Below, piece by piece: positions 10,716-22,089 of a stretch of DNA of 64,000 nucleotides (its first letter is position 1; each line of letters begins with the position of its first letter). The DNA is taken from positions 5,582,501 to 5,646,500 of the forward strand of contig CP136898.1 in NCBI GenBank assembly GCA_034359265.1, written 5' to 3'. The stretch comes from Canna indica (lineage: Eukaryota > Streptophyta > Magnoliopsida > Zingiberales > Cannaceae). The notes under the pieces were generated by a model. It had not been told where the DNA came from. It saw only the letters and a list, made by a program, of their open reading frames with translations, and searched no databases. Made by a program: the position numbers and the translations under genes.

Positions 10716-12540
10716 TGATAAGGAAAGTTGTATACAAGGAAAAATCCTATTACGGGGCGGCCCAAATTGAAGTTGGACCGGCCCTATTTGTTAATTAGAG
10801 TCACATGCTCATTACAACTTGATGGGCTTCTTTTGGCCCATCAAGAGATGTTGTGTCCTTCTTCCTAGCGGAATAGAGCGGCGCTCTTCCATGACAATTC
10901 TCGCCAAGTTTCATGATGAAATCATAGCTTGGCAAGCTAAGGAACGGGGTTTTTGGCAGATCAAAAGGAGTAGCTGCTCCTCGCTATTTCAACAAATTTT
11001 TTTATTGGAACTCTCGAACAAATAGATACTTAATTGTGCGGTATTTCTATAGATGTTGACGTACGAGTAGATTCTATCACTACTAAAAATTAGTCTAACT
11101 GCTATGAGCTAATAGCAACGGCCGATGATACCATCGCTACCAGCAACGGTTTAGCCAGGGCCGTTGCGGTCGTTGCTAATGTAACATCATTAGCAACGAC
11201 TTAACGAGGGCTGGTCGCGGCAGCCATTGCTGATGGCATATATAAGACTGAATTCTCTCATTTGCTCTCTTTCTTTCTCTCACTTCTCCTACTCTCTCAC
11301 TCTCTCTTTCATCTTTTGGTTGATTGTTGTCGTTTTCTTGTTACTCGTCAAGGTAAACTCTAAATCATAACTTTTATTAATTGATAATTATTTGTTAGTT
11401 AGAAATTAATTAATATTTATTGTGTGATGTCGTATTAGTATGCTAATTTATATTAATTATACGATTGATACGTGTTTGATAAATATATGATGCCATGCAT
11501 GTTTAGATTAATTAATTAGTTAATTAATTAAATTAATTAATATAATTTTATGTTAATTATTTAGTATAATTAATGTTAATTATTTTTTAACGTATTATTT
11601 CATAATTTATATAAATTTATAGGAAATAATAAACTAACTTTTGTAGGAGATGTACACGAGGACGGTCACCCAACGCGGAGGTCGAAGCATAATGACTTTG
11701 ACGCTACTGTGTCGGTTGAGGCCCCTGGTGGCTGAGACCATGGTCATGTATGGCTTTGGAGATAGTGATCATACTGCACGGCGAAGACGGTCACCCCCAA
11801 AATACTTATTTTGAATACTTCTAAAAATACTTTGCATGGCCGATAATGATACTTAATTTTGGTTTATTTAAATATAAATTGATACAATCTATGTGTATTT
11901 AATTTATAAAGCTAGTTTTTAAAAATTAATTTGATTTTTATACTACTATCTAAATTTATAAAGATGTTTTTTTTAAAAAAATAATAATAATTTTTTTTAA
12001 TATTACTGACGGCCAAGAGCGTTGGTGATGGGAAGGAACTATCAGTAACGGCCGCTGCGATGGTTACTAATAATATTATTGAAAATGGCCTTAGCGGTCG
12101 TTGTCGATAATATTATTAGCAACCGCTGCTGCTAACTATCAATGATAGTTGCAACAGTTTCGCCAGCCACGACATTTAGCAATGGTGTAGGCCGTCAATG
12201 ATAGCCTTCAACGACGACTTAGCAATGACATGAGCCATTCGTGATGGTGCATATTACAGAAGTGTATCTCATCACCTCCCGAGTTCTACAATCCTCGGCC
12301 AATTCTTCGCATGAGTCGCGTTCTTAAAGTAGTCATCTTGCCGAGATATTCTTCTACAATCTATCGCATGTATTTGTTCCAGAGAAGCGATAATATTGTT
12401 TGTACATAGCTCACACTGTAATCTCATTCTGAAGTTATTAAAGTAATTGCTCCTCCTTCTCCATGGACATAGGAACAACTCACCATTGCCTTTTAACGGC
12501 ATTAATCTCGCGTGTTCATTATTTCATTTGTCTTTTTAAA
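10716..12540 (+). mobile_element. Copia-like LTR, split by a CACTA insertion
   Basis: Left piece 10716-11077 begins TGATAAGGAAAG and right piece 12268-about 12540 ends in the arrangement seen at copia LTR 3' ends: TTGTACATAGCTCACACTG, ATTAAAGTAATTGCTCC, then CCATGGACATAGG, GGCATTAATC and CGTGTTCATTA. The two pieces join across the CACTA insertion and its TAT target duplication. No internal coding region or primer binding site follows, so this is probably a solo LTR. The exact start is inferred; the right-hand end is the better-supported part. Confidence 0.5.
11078..12264 (+). mobile_element. Non-autonomous CACTA element (TSD TAT)
   Basis: Starts CACTACTAAAAATTAG and ends ...CAGAAGTG, with TAT on both sides (11075-11077 and 12265-12267). 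Subterminal 'AGCAACGGC/GCCGTTGC' words fill both ends, the same motif as in the intact CACTA at 29051-36353. Near the left end is a TATA box (CATATATAAG, about 11229) followed by a CT-rich leader ending GTCAAG|GTAAAC and a later acceptor TTTTGTAG|GAG at 11647, so it keeps a promoter, leader exon and intron. Only a short broken exon follows (about 11648-11810). It has no transposase and could be moved only in trans. Confidence 0.75.
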
Positions 12541-12766
12541 ATATCATTTTTGGTATATTGTTTGGTTTGATTTTGCCTATTCTCGACAAGAAATTCTTGC
12601 ACTTCCCTAATATTATTAATTAAAAGTTTGTTAAAAAAATAATGAAAGATGTGTTTGTTTCAGCCTTTCAAGTCAAGGTGAAATTTCTTTAGATACAAAG
12701 TTCACAAGGGATCTATTTGTTTAGATTAAAACGATTCTATTATAAATCATGTTAATTTATAGTTGA

Positions 12767-13528
12767 CACTACAATAAATTAATATAATATCGATCCTTTT
12801 TAATAAAGAAATCAACACTTTTTGGGGGTCTAAATATGAATTTATGCGATCTTAAAAGGGCCAGTTTAATCGTTGAGGACAAAAAAAGAGGGATGAAGAA
12901 AAATACATAATCGAAGCCTTTTTAATTTTTAAGGCGTCAGTATTCAAAAAACTATCGTCCATTTCTTGAATACCGGCGCCTTTACATAGGCGTTGGTATT
13001 CAAATAAATATTTTTATTTTTATTAATAATATATATAATTCTATTTATATTATTAATTTATAAAATATATAACATTTCATATTTTATATTTTATTATATA
13101 TAATGGACTGGACTACGACGTAAATAATTTTTTATATTTTATTATATTATTATTATTATAAGTAAGACTAGTATTTATATTTAGAAGTTGGTAAAAAAAA
13201 TTAACTTTAACAAGATATTTATAATATCTAAAAGTAATAGAAAAATAATAATAACGTGAGATTATAAATATGATATTTATAATAATTAAGAATAATTTAG
13301 AAAATAATTTTTATCAACGTGGGACTATAAACATAATATTATAAAATAATTAAGAATTATTTTATTAATATATGTATAAAATAATTTTGTGTATTATTAT
13401 CAAAAATTTCGAAAATCAATACCTATATAGGCGTCAGTTTTGTGCATGCAGTGTCAGACGATTTTAAACCGACACCTGATATAGGCGCCAGTAAATTTAT
13501 GCACGTTTTTCTTTAAAAAATTATTGTG
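12767..13528. mobile_element. CACTA-like non-autonomous element, decayed
   Basis: Begins CACTACAATAAATTA and ends with the complement of CACAATAATTTTTTA. Each end holds several copies of a 'GGCGCC/GGCGTCAGTATTC'-type word (around 12940-13010 and 13420-13495), as expected of CACTA subterminal repeats. Flanking bases (TGA and CTG) do not match, so the target duplication is lost or the ends are misplaced. The interior is AT-rich and non-coding. Confidence 0.5.
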
Positions 13529-14579
13529 CTGGAAGGAAGTTTATTTCTTTTCCTTACTTGATAATTTATTCAACCCATTTTCATTTTTGCTTTATGTGAA
13601 CTTTTAATAATTTACTAGTAATTGCTTGAATTATTATTATTATTATCAATTAACAATCAATATTTGAAAAAAAAATGAACATATAAATCTAATATTAAAG
13701 TTAAATATTAAAATGGTAGGGCATGCAATCAGATGTGTCCACATATATATAAAGCTATATAACACATAAGTAAAAGCTTGGTAAATAAATAAGGTTGATA
13801 CCATCAATAAATAATCTTGTAACTAATATATATAATTAAAACATAGAAAACAATAATATATAGAGGCAAACAATATAAAATTTCCACTATATACCCAGCT
13901 TGGTAATTAAGTTGCTGAATGACCCATATATATATAGAGGCAAACAATAACAAATTACTAAAAATGTGCTTAATTAATAAGATATTATCCTTTTACTATA
14001 TAATTCGGATCGGATCAACAAATTTAGATATTCCATTTTGGATTAACAAAATTCCATTTTAGATCAACAAATTGCTTAATATATAAGATATTCCTTTGGA
14101 TCAACAAATTTCCACTATAATTTGGAAGCAACGTTGTAATTAGCTGTCCTTATATAAGACGTTAACAATTACTTAATTTTGGAAGCAAATAGCTAACAAC
14201 TGGTTTTAATTAGCTGTTAGCCGAAAGGGGGGAGATATATGTTCAATCCAACTTAGGAGTTTAATTATGTATAGGATCACAACTAATTAATTAAGGGTTA
14301 ATTACAATATATATTCCAAACTTTAGGAGTTTTCCTAATTATATTCTGAACTTTTATTTGTATCAATAGTATATTTCTATTTTCAATTTGTATCAATAAT
14401 ATTCTCATGTTAACTAATCGTGAGTTTTGTCGTTTGACTGATGACGTGACACCACATATGTGTACTCAACACATAAAATTGGACTAAAAATATTTATAGT
14501 GCTAGGTCATCACTCCAAGCCGACACTTAAATTTAATCTTAATTTAATATTAGAAAAAATTCTACGTCAACGGCTTAAT

Positions 14580-15105
14580 TATCGACGAGACCTTGGGAGA
14601 CTTTGACTTCTGCTTGACGCCTTCTTTTGCGGTGCCGAAGGAGAAGACTGATCGGGCGAGATTCTGGTGGTGGTGACAGACGCGATCGAAAAGGAGAGGG
14701 GGTATGTAGAGGAGGACAACGAGGGGAAGAAAGGGCGAAGGATCGTGAAGGGAGATGGGAAGGGAGAGCGAAGTCAACGAGTGCGATGTGGTCGAACGAC
14801 TAGAGGAGGACGTTCTTGGGCTTGTGGTCGTGGTAGGTGATGCGGAGGGAATGGAGATGTGCAAAGGCGGTGGCGATCACGGAGAGGTAGAACCGAATGG
14901 CAGTCGAGGAGAAAGCATCGTTGTTAGGGAAAAGGGAGCAGTGGAGGGCGTGGAGATCATCACCGGAGCAGAATGGCAACACCCACACGAGAATATCGGT
15001 CGTCTCGACGGAGCCAAGTAGGGACATGAGGAAGGTGTGATGTTGGTGGTGCGAATCATTGAACCGATCGCTGCATGAGCAGAGGAGGGAGAGCTCCCAG
15101 CGCAC
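14580..15105 (-). pseudogene. AGC-VIII protein kinase fragment (WAG/PINOID-like), broken
   Basis: On the minus strand the frame from 15105 reads LLGSVETTDILVWVLPFCSG, DLHAL, then AIRFYLSVIATAFAHLHSL and YHDHKPKNVLL. It hits a TAG at once and continues in the same frame with HIALVDFALPS and later RKRRRQAEVKVSQG. This follows plant AGC-VIII kinases of the WAG/PID type: hinge, helix E, the YRDLKPEN catalytic loop, the DFD motif (here DFA) and the basic insertion. The glycine loop and catalytic lysine region are missing upstream, where the hAT MITE sits, and the activation segment and C-lobe are missing downstream. Several conserved residues are changed. It is a captured, non-functional fragment; whether it makes antisense or small RNA is unknown. 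That it came from an intronless WAG-like parent is inference. Confidence 0.75.
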
Positions 15106-15110
15106 GCGGC

Positions 15111-15582
15111 TAGGGGTGGAAATAGGTCGAGCGGCCTGTTAAGGGTCTGTGGCCTGGCTTGTTTTAAAGAAACCAGACTAAGACTTAATTTGAAATAGGC
15201 ATGTTTTCCTTATCAAATCAGGCCCATGCTCAATTTAAAGCCTATTGAGCCTGATAGACCGGTCTGGGCCTGTTAAGGTGGTGTATATATAAATATATAT
15301 AATATATAATATTATTTTATTATGTATTTACATTAAAATTATTTTAATATAATAACTAATATTATTTTAATTTAATAAAACGCAGGCCACGGGCCGCAGG
15401 CCACGGGCCGCAGGCCACGGGCCGCAGGCCAGGTCAGGCCATAATTTTATATTGGAAGCAAGCTTTGTTAACAGGTCACAGGCCAAGCCAGGCTCAGGCC
15501 AAAATTTAAGCTTATAACAGGCCACAGGCCACAGGCCCAGGTCAATTTTCTACCATATAGGTCTGGCCTGTTTCCACCCCTA
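15111..15582. mobile_element. hAT MITE with 8-bp TSD
   Basis: Terminal inverted repeats TAGGGGTGGAAATAGG and its complement CCTGTTTCCACCCCTA bound a 472-bp element. The flanks CACGCGGC (15103-15110) and CATGCGGC (15583-15590) form an 8-bp hAT-type target duplication with one change. Inside, GGCCACGGGCCGCA is repeated about three times in tandem (15385-15430), among many AGGCC/GGCCT words. It inserted into the kinase fragment of the MULE, so it is younger than the capture. Confidence 0.85.
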
Positions 15583-15822
15583 CATGCGGCGGAGGGCCAC
15601 TATAAATATTTTTTATTCCAATTTTATGTGTTGAGTACACATGCAGCGCCGCATCATCGGTCAAATGACGACAAAACTCATGACGGTTAGTTGATGATGG
15701 GATATTACTTATACAAATTGAAAATACGAGTATATATACTATTGGTACAAATGAAAGTTTGGGATAAAATTAGGAAAACCCTTAAGGTTCAAAATATATA
15801 GTGTAATTAACTCATTAATTAA

Positions 15823-16796
15823 TGTTTTGGATATCAAAACTGAAAAAGAAATGTTAAATTCTTCAAACTCATGTGGCCTAATAATCCTCCTAATATTTAG
15901 GTATGATAAAGTATCCATAATTGTTGATGAAATTACCACTCATGCCATTGTGAGTGATTAGAAAGATTATTAAGCTAATTTTTAGAAGGATATACCAACC
16001 CTCAAACTGAAATATTCCTGAATTGCTATACATAATATAAATATAAAACTTTGGATCGTGATCTATCTAACGTTTCATCAATATTCTTCAACTGGAAGAC
16101 ACATCGAGCATTGGATTCTGCAATGGTTGCTTAATTAGGAGCATTTCCAAAGTCCAGCTACTTCTCACCTGCACTCCCCCATTGTATACCGACAAAGCTG
16201 AATAATATATTTTATGTAATAATGTTAGAGTTGCAGCAGTAGTGATCTCCCTTGATTCTCTCAATTTTTTTAGGGTTGCAAACCTGCAATCTAACAATGC
16301 ATGAATCGAACAAAGCTCTTCAATTTTACCAATCAATCTCAAACTCACATGGAAGATTCCCCAATAACACAGTCTCTTGGACTGTACATGCAGGCACACA
16401 ATTATACAGTAGTTTAATTAGCCACAACAGATGTAAGATTGATTGTTATATATATAATGATTGTTATATATATAATTAATATCACTTGAGAAATCACATG
16501 CACGATTCACCATGCAATAGAGATTAATTATATATATATATATGATGAATTAACCATTCATATCCTAAACAATTAATTAATGAACATATCTAATCTATAA
16601 AAAAATTGATATCGCTGATCATCATATCTATATTCCATATATGCATCACATGCTTGCATGAACACATATTTGGTGATCATGCATGTCCTACACACTCAAA
16701 CCCTAGCCAGTTAATATCCTTGACCTAGACTTCAATTCTTCTTCACTCTCTCTTCAAGGTAATTGGTGGGCGATCATGTATTGCCAGCACTTAGTT
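15823..16796. other. PIN2 3' flank
   Basis: AT-rich DNA between the MULE and the PIN2 stop codon. There is a small direct repeat of GATTGTTATATATATAAT at about 16440-16475. I see no gene. The frames at 16088-16399 and 16252-16479 have no recognisable content. Confidence 0.45.
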
Positions 16797-19696
16797 TTAC
16801 ACTCCAAGAAGAACATAGTAGAGGATTGTGATGGGTAGGGCAACGAGCATCCCAAATATAACCCTGCATAAATCATGCAAAAGGAAGAATTATGGATTGA
16901 GATTAATATATATTGCACCATTAAATTAATAATAGTAATGTTAAAGAGTTAGGGATTGGGAGAGAAGATATATGCATACGCAGTGCTAAGTATGTCAGGA
17001 TGGCAATTATACTCCTTGGCAAAAACAAATGGAACAATTCCTTGAGGCAGAGCTGCCTGCAACATTAATTTTGTCCTCATTATATATAAGAATTGACTTG
17101 GGTTAATATAGGGTGATTAAGATAGATAATTACTTGGACAATGGCTATATGTAAGAGATCTCCGCGGAGTCCGATGGCAATGGAGGTTGCGGCGATGACC
17201 GCCGGTCCAGTGAGGAACCTCACAGCCATGGCGTAGGCAGCCACTGATTTGCCACAGGCTATAAGTCTGGGTTGCAATGCCATGAATAGGCCTGTTTATT
17301 TTGCAGCCAATTAAATTAGATAATGCACGTGAAAATGTATTAGTGTGTGTTAGTTTATTCATGATAGGAGAGGAAGATCCGATGAGATATATATACCTAA
17401 GCTGAACATAGCCATCCCCAGTCCTGCATCAGATAATATTGATATGGAACCTTCTACTATTGTAGGCATCTTGATGTCCCACCTAAACATTTAGCAGAGA
17501 TAGATCAGGGTGATATCACTACAATATAATCAACCTATAGAGACACATAATTAGAAATAAATTAGATTTTTATTTCTAAAGCTTTACATTTAGAGATTAA
17601 TAGACACAAAATTTATTCCTAATTAGTCTCTAAAAAATAGTTTTATAGTCAAATCAATCAAGTGACTATGTTATTGGTGTTTCTATGAATTTTTAGAGAT
17701 TAATTAGAAATAAAAATAAAAATAAAAATATAATTTATCTCTAATTTTAAATTTTTATAAATTAATTATGTGTCTCTGTAAGTCAGCTACGTAATTAGAT
17801 TTTTATAAATTAATTATGTGTCTCTGTAAGTCAGCTACGTCGTAATGTGTATATAACATTGGACAATGATAAACTAGTTAATGAAATTGCTTAAAGGGGT
17901 ATATATCAGAATTAGATGAGGAACCAACTGGGACAGCATGTGCAAGATTTTGGTGTTAAGAACGCATGTGCTCTTCATGCATGCATGTGTGTCTAAGCTA
18001 GCAACTAACATGCATGTATATTATATAAAATACATATATAGAGAACAATGAAGAAGATTCAATACTCTAGATGGAGTACCTGAATGATACAAGGGACCAG
18101 ATGAGGCCAATGAGGCTAGAATAAGTGTTAGGGTTCCTGATGAGTTTCCTCCACACCATGATGAGTATGAGGCGGGTCATCACACTTGCAGGCGGCATCT
18201 GGTGGTCGCTCTCCATCAACCCCGTCGGACCTCCTCCCATCTCAACTCCCTTCTTCTGCGCCAGATACGGCGACCCGTTTGTCGGAAATTTCCCGGCCAG
18301 CTGGCCGCTCTTCCCGTCTTCTATATCCAACACTCCGTTTGCTCCGGCCGTCTTCCTCGTTGGACTTGCACTGCCACTCGTTGCATTTACACCTACGATC
18401 AACATTGCAAATTATTCGTTAAATTAAAATCTATCAGCACTTATGTCAGGAAATAATCTAATTATAAATAATTCTGTACACACACACACACACACCTTTT
18501 GGAGTTGGGATTTCTGGGAAGTTTGAAGGCCCGAAATCATTAGAGGCGGCTCTGTTCACTGCATTCCTCAGATTTGCCTCCGAAGCCGGGGAAGCACTTG
18601 AGCTCCAAACAAACATATGGATTTCCTTGTTACCATTTGCACTGCCGCCGCCGCTGCTTTCCCTCTTCTTACCAGGAACGGGAAGGCCGGAAAGCACCGG
18701 ATTTGGAGCTGGGTAACTGGAGGTCGACGGGGTCGAGTAGAACCCGGTCGAATTCATGGACTCGCTGCTCTTGCTCCCTGTGCCCTTGTGCTTCCCTCCC
18801 AACTTCGCTCCGGCTACCTCCTCCTCGAACGCCAAACCAGCCCCGGTCATAGTCCGGGGACTGTTGACCTTGCTCGGGAACATGGCGTAGAAGTCAGTCT
18901 GGTTGAAACTCGACGCCCTCGGCGTCGGCTCCTTTGACGACTGCACCGAGTAAATCTCCACGCCTGTGAGATTCGAGGCCCTTGGAGTCATGGAAGTCAC
19001 CGAGTTGAACCCGCCCTGGGACTTGCTGTAGGAAGACGCTGCCGACGAGGTCGACTTCCGAACCACCACGTGGAGTTTCCCGTCCTGCCCGACCTCGGCG
19101 TCGGCTTGCAGCGGCTCCCTGCCGTTGAGGGAGATGACGTCCGAGTCGACGCGGAAGGAGGTGATGGATCCGGCGATGTCGGCAGGGAACTGCTCCGAGA
19201 TCAAGGCCTTGGCGCCGCGGTACTCGAAGAGGAAGAGCATGAGGGTGTACCAGATGACGCTCTGCAGCACCACAATCTGGACCATGAGAGTGCCGGAGGA
19301 GTCGCCGTACATGGCGCGGAGGAGGGGAATGCCCATGACGAGGGTGTTGGGAAGAGTGGAGAGCGAGAAGAGGGTGATGCTCCAGTCGAGGCTGCGGCCG
19401 CCACCGGTGCGCTTGGCGATGAAGTTGTGCCAGAGGAAGATGACGACGAGGATGACGACCTTCTGCAGAGAGTCGGCGGCGATGAAGATGAAGTTCATAT
19501 TGTAGATGTCGTTGGTGGAGATGAAATGGAAGGAAAGGAGGGGGACGGCGAAGACGGCGACGAAGCGGTTGATGCCGGAGCACTGATCCGGGGTGAAGAT
19601 GTTCCACCACCGAACGGAACCGTAGGCGAGGATCATGGCGACGTAGAGCGGCACGACGGCGGCGAGCACGTCGTAGATGTCCTTCCCGTTGATCAT
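16797..19696 (-). CDS. PIN2: PIN auxin efflux carrier, PIN2-type
   Basis: Six exons on the minus strand: 18496-19696, 18080-18392, 17397-17482, 17134-17291, 16980-17056 and 16797-16863, all in phase, giving 633 residues. The N-terminal membrane bundle runs to about residue 160 ([40 protein letters not shown]), followed by a long hydrophilic loop. The second bundle begins around [20 protein letters not shown] and ends [13 protein letters not shown]. PINs carry auxin out across the plasma membrane. Loop stretches [25 protein letters not shown] and [16 protein letters not shown] are those of PIN2 rather than PIN1 or PIN3. Two TPRAS kinase sites (about residues 237-241 and 258-262) are present; the third site expected in PIN2 is not seen. 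The exon 1 donor lies in a CA/GT run (18481-18495). A small CACTA MITE sits in the second intron. The first exon is clearly GC-rich. Confidence 0.93.
17517..17849. mobile_element. CACTA-type MITE in PIN2 intron 2 (TSD TAT)
   Basis: The 333-bp element starts CACTACAATATAATC and ends ...CGTCGTAATGTG, with TAT on both sides (17514-17516 and 17850-17852). Subterminal inverted words AGAGACACATAATTA / TAATTATGTGTCTCT occur at both ends. A segment of about 44 bp near the right end (ATAAATTAATTATGTGTCTC... to AGCTACGT) is duplicated in tandem at about 17752-17840. It is non-coding and lies between the PIN2 exons ending 17482 and starting 18080. Confidence 0.7.
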
Positions 19697-20135
19697 GGCG
19701 ATCGAGTTAATTATGCGAGATAGCCGACGAGGGCACTCGATCTTCCAGCTCTCAACTCACAAAAGTCTCAAGGAATTGGAGCAAAATGAGATGAGCACAG
19801 ATCAAATGATCCATCGTTTTAGTACTGCAGAACAAATGCATGCATGTCATCAGAATGCAAAATTAAATTATCACGCGTTATGTACGTATAAGGTACGTAA
19901 TATATAGGCCGATCTGTTGGTTTCCCATTATTTTTAGATTCCCATTATTTTTAGATTTTTTATTAGATAATATATAGTTATTGTTTAGTATTTAACTGTT
20001 AAAATTTTCTATATGTAGAATCAAAATAATGCCCCAAATTAATTAATAAAGAGAGTATTTTTTGGCAAAATAAAATAAAATAAAAAGAGTATTTAATTTA
20101 TAAGATATGATTTAACCACCTCTTAGAGCAAGCCA
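19697..20135. other. PIN2 5' flank
   Basis: This short stretch upstream of the PIN2 start codon should hold its core promoter, as the inverted-repeat element begins at about 20138. No clear TATA box close to the ATG is evident to me. The element may therefore lie inside the PIN2 regulatory region. Confidence 0.4.
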
Positions 20136-20475
20136 AATTTAGGAGTGCTACTTGCCCGACTTATATGGGCAGCCTACCCATATAAGCTTCTACAGGCGGG
20201 GAGATTGCGACACATCATCTCGCTCGAATATCAAAGCATTAAATAAAAATAACATTTATCCAAAACGATAATATGGTCCGAAAAATTCTCAAATCCATAA
20301 TACGGATCTGAAAATTCTCGGATTCATAAATATGAAACCAAAAAAATTCCAAATCCATAATATGGATTCAAAAATTCTCAGGTCATAATTTATTACCCAA
20401 AATTCCGATTTACCCCAAAAGAGTCTGTTGTGCATAATTCTTGGATCGCCTCGAGTAGAAGCTGTTAACGGTCTC

Positions 20476-20569
20476 TCAGAGCGGACCGAACTCGGGTGGC
20501 TCGCCATGGACGAAGTCGCAGTCATCGTCAAATTGTGCGAGGAGTTCGGCCGCCATGGAGGAAGTTGTT
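20476..20569 (-). pseudogene. AP2/ERF gene fragment, 3' end (left of the CACTA)
   Basis: Read on the minus strand after removing the CACTA and one 3-bp duplication, this continues the fragment at 37100-37597 in frame. It reads SSMAAELLAQFDDDCDFVHG, then EPPEFGPL and a stop at 20476-20478. The short acidic C-terminus is plausible for an ERF-family protein. The in-frame join across a 16.5-kb insertion is the main support. Confidence 0.5.
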
Positions 20570-20870
20570 CACAACAAGAAAATTTTGAAATAACGACGTT
20601 TATTTTTTGACGTCTGAACAAGCGTCGAAATGTTTAAGGACGGATGCAAAAAAGTTTAAAAATATCGATATGTAAAACGGGAAATATGGCATTTTTTCGC
20701 CAAAATGGGGGCGTTGAAATATTTCGACGTCAGCGTTTCGACGTAGTTGGCGTCGAAATATTTTCCCGCGCGAACGCGCGGTCGTCGAAGGAAGCATCAC
20801 GGGTTGAAAATTTCAACCCGTGAGCGTACGGTAAGCAGCTGAAATTTCATTTCAGCTGCAGGACCGTACG

Positions 20871-20923
<53 letters not shown>

Positions 20924-21004
20924 TTTAATTACTGCTACAGTTCTTTAACTAAATAAATATAAATTTTACCTATAAATTTCACATTCACCGCCTAAATTTC
21001 TTCC

Positions 21005-21655
21005 TCCCGCGCACCTAATTCTTCTTCTTCCTTCGTCTCATCGCTGCTGCCGATTTCTTCGTCCGATTTCTTCCGTCGTCGAATCAGCAGGTAATTTCTT
21101 CTGTCCGATCTCCTTCTTCTTTCTTCTTCCGTCGCTGCTCCTTCTTCTTCTTCTTCTTCTTCTTCTTTTTTCTTCTTTCTTCTTCCGTCGCTGCTCCTTC
21201 TTCTTCTTCATTTTTTTTTCTTCTTTCTTCTTCCGCCGCTGCTCCTTCTTCTTCTTCTTTTTTTCTTCTTTCTTATGCCGTCGCTGCTCCTTCTTCTTCC
21301 TTTTATTTTTTTTTTCTTCTTTCTTCTTCCGTCGCTGCTCCTTCTTCTTCTTCATTTTTTTTTCTTCTTTCTTCTTCCGCCGCTACTCCTTCTTCTTCTT
21401 ATTTTTTTTTTTCTTCTTTCTTCTTCCGTCGCTGCTCCTTCTTCTTCCTTTTTTTTTTTCCTTCTTTCTTCTTCCGTCGCTGCTCCTTCTTCTTCCTTTT
21501 TTTTTTTCTTCTTTCTTCTTCCGTCGCTGCTCCTTTTTTTTTCCCTTCTTTCTTCTTCCGTCGCTGCTCCTTCTTCTTCTTCTTTTTTTTTTTTTGTTTC
21601 TTCTTTCTTCTTCCGTCGCTGCTCCTGCTTCTTCTTCTTATATATATATATATAT
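21005..21655. repeat. TC-rich minisatellite in the outer CACTA leader
   Basis: About ten units of roughly 45-60 bp, each a 'CTTCTTCCGTCGCTGCTCC' core followed by TTC and T runs of varying length. It lies between the subterminal repeats and TNP2. Reading frames across it on either strand are low-complexity chance frames (Lys/Arg/Glu or Phe/Leu/Ser). Confidence 0.85.
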
Positions 21656-22089
21656 ATTTTCCTTTTTTCTTCATGTCGACGAATTCATAATTAACTAATT
21701 TTTTTTTCTTTCCTGTTCATCTCGACGAAGCAACCGGCGGACGTAAATTTTTCTCGTCGAATCAGCTCGAGATCCGACTCTTATTCTCAAGTTAGTATAA
21801 ATTTGATGTTATGCATATATATATATCTTTAGATTTAAGATTAGTTATCCTGTTTAATTTTTTTTTAACTATGCTATCATGCTTTAGTTAGCATAATTTA
21901 GATACGGCTAATTATCATGTTATATTATGCATGTTACTGCTTTAGATATTAATTTAGATATTATGCATGTTAATTTAAATATTATGCTTTAGTTACTGCT
22001 AACTATGCTATCATGTTATATTATTACTACTATCTTTAGTTAGAATTACTGCTATCTTTAGTTAGATATTATATAGTTACTAATTAATA

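Larger units (their letters stand above)
14295..15813. mobile_element. MULE with long TIRs carrying a gene fragment (Pack-MULE)
   Basis: Inverted repeats of about 200 bp lie at 14295-14505 and 15597-15813. They share blocks such as GTTAATTACA.TATATAT, GTTTTCCTAATT, TATCAATAGTATAT/TACCAATAGTATAT, GAGTTTTGTCGT and TGTGTACTCAACACATAAAA. The 9-bp ATTAATTAA flanks both ends (14286-14294 and 15814-15822), the target duplication length typical of Mutator-like elements. That sequence is simple and AT-rich, so a chance match is possible. Between the repeats is no transposase but a broken plant kinase fragment and a later hAT MITE. This matches the definition of a Pack-MULE. Confidence 0.8.

Noticed and set aside
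18574..19723. Long open frames on the + strand and alternative minus frames over PIN2 exon 1
   Set aside because: They are shadows of the GC-rich PIN2 coding exon, with no domain of their own.
21038..21694. Frames rich in Lys/Arg/Glu or Phe/Leu/Ser over the TC minisatellite
   Set aside because: Low-complexity translation of a repeat, open on both strands because of its composition.
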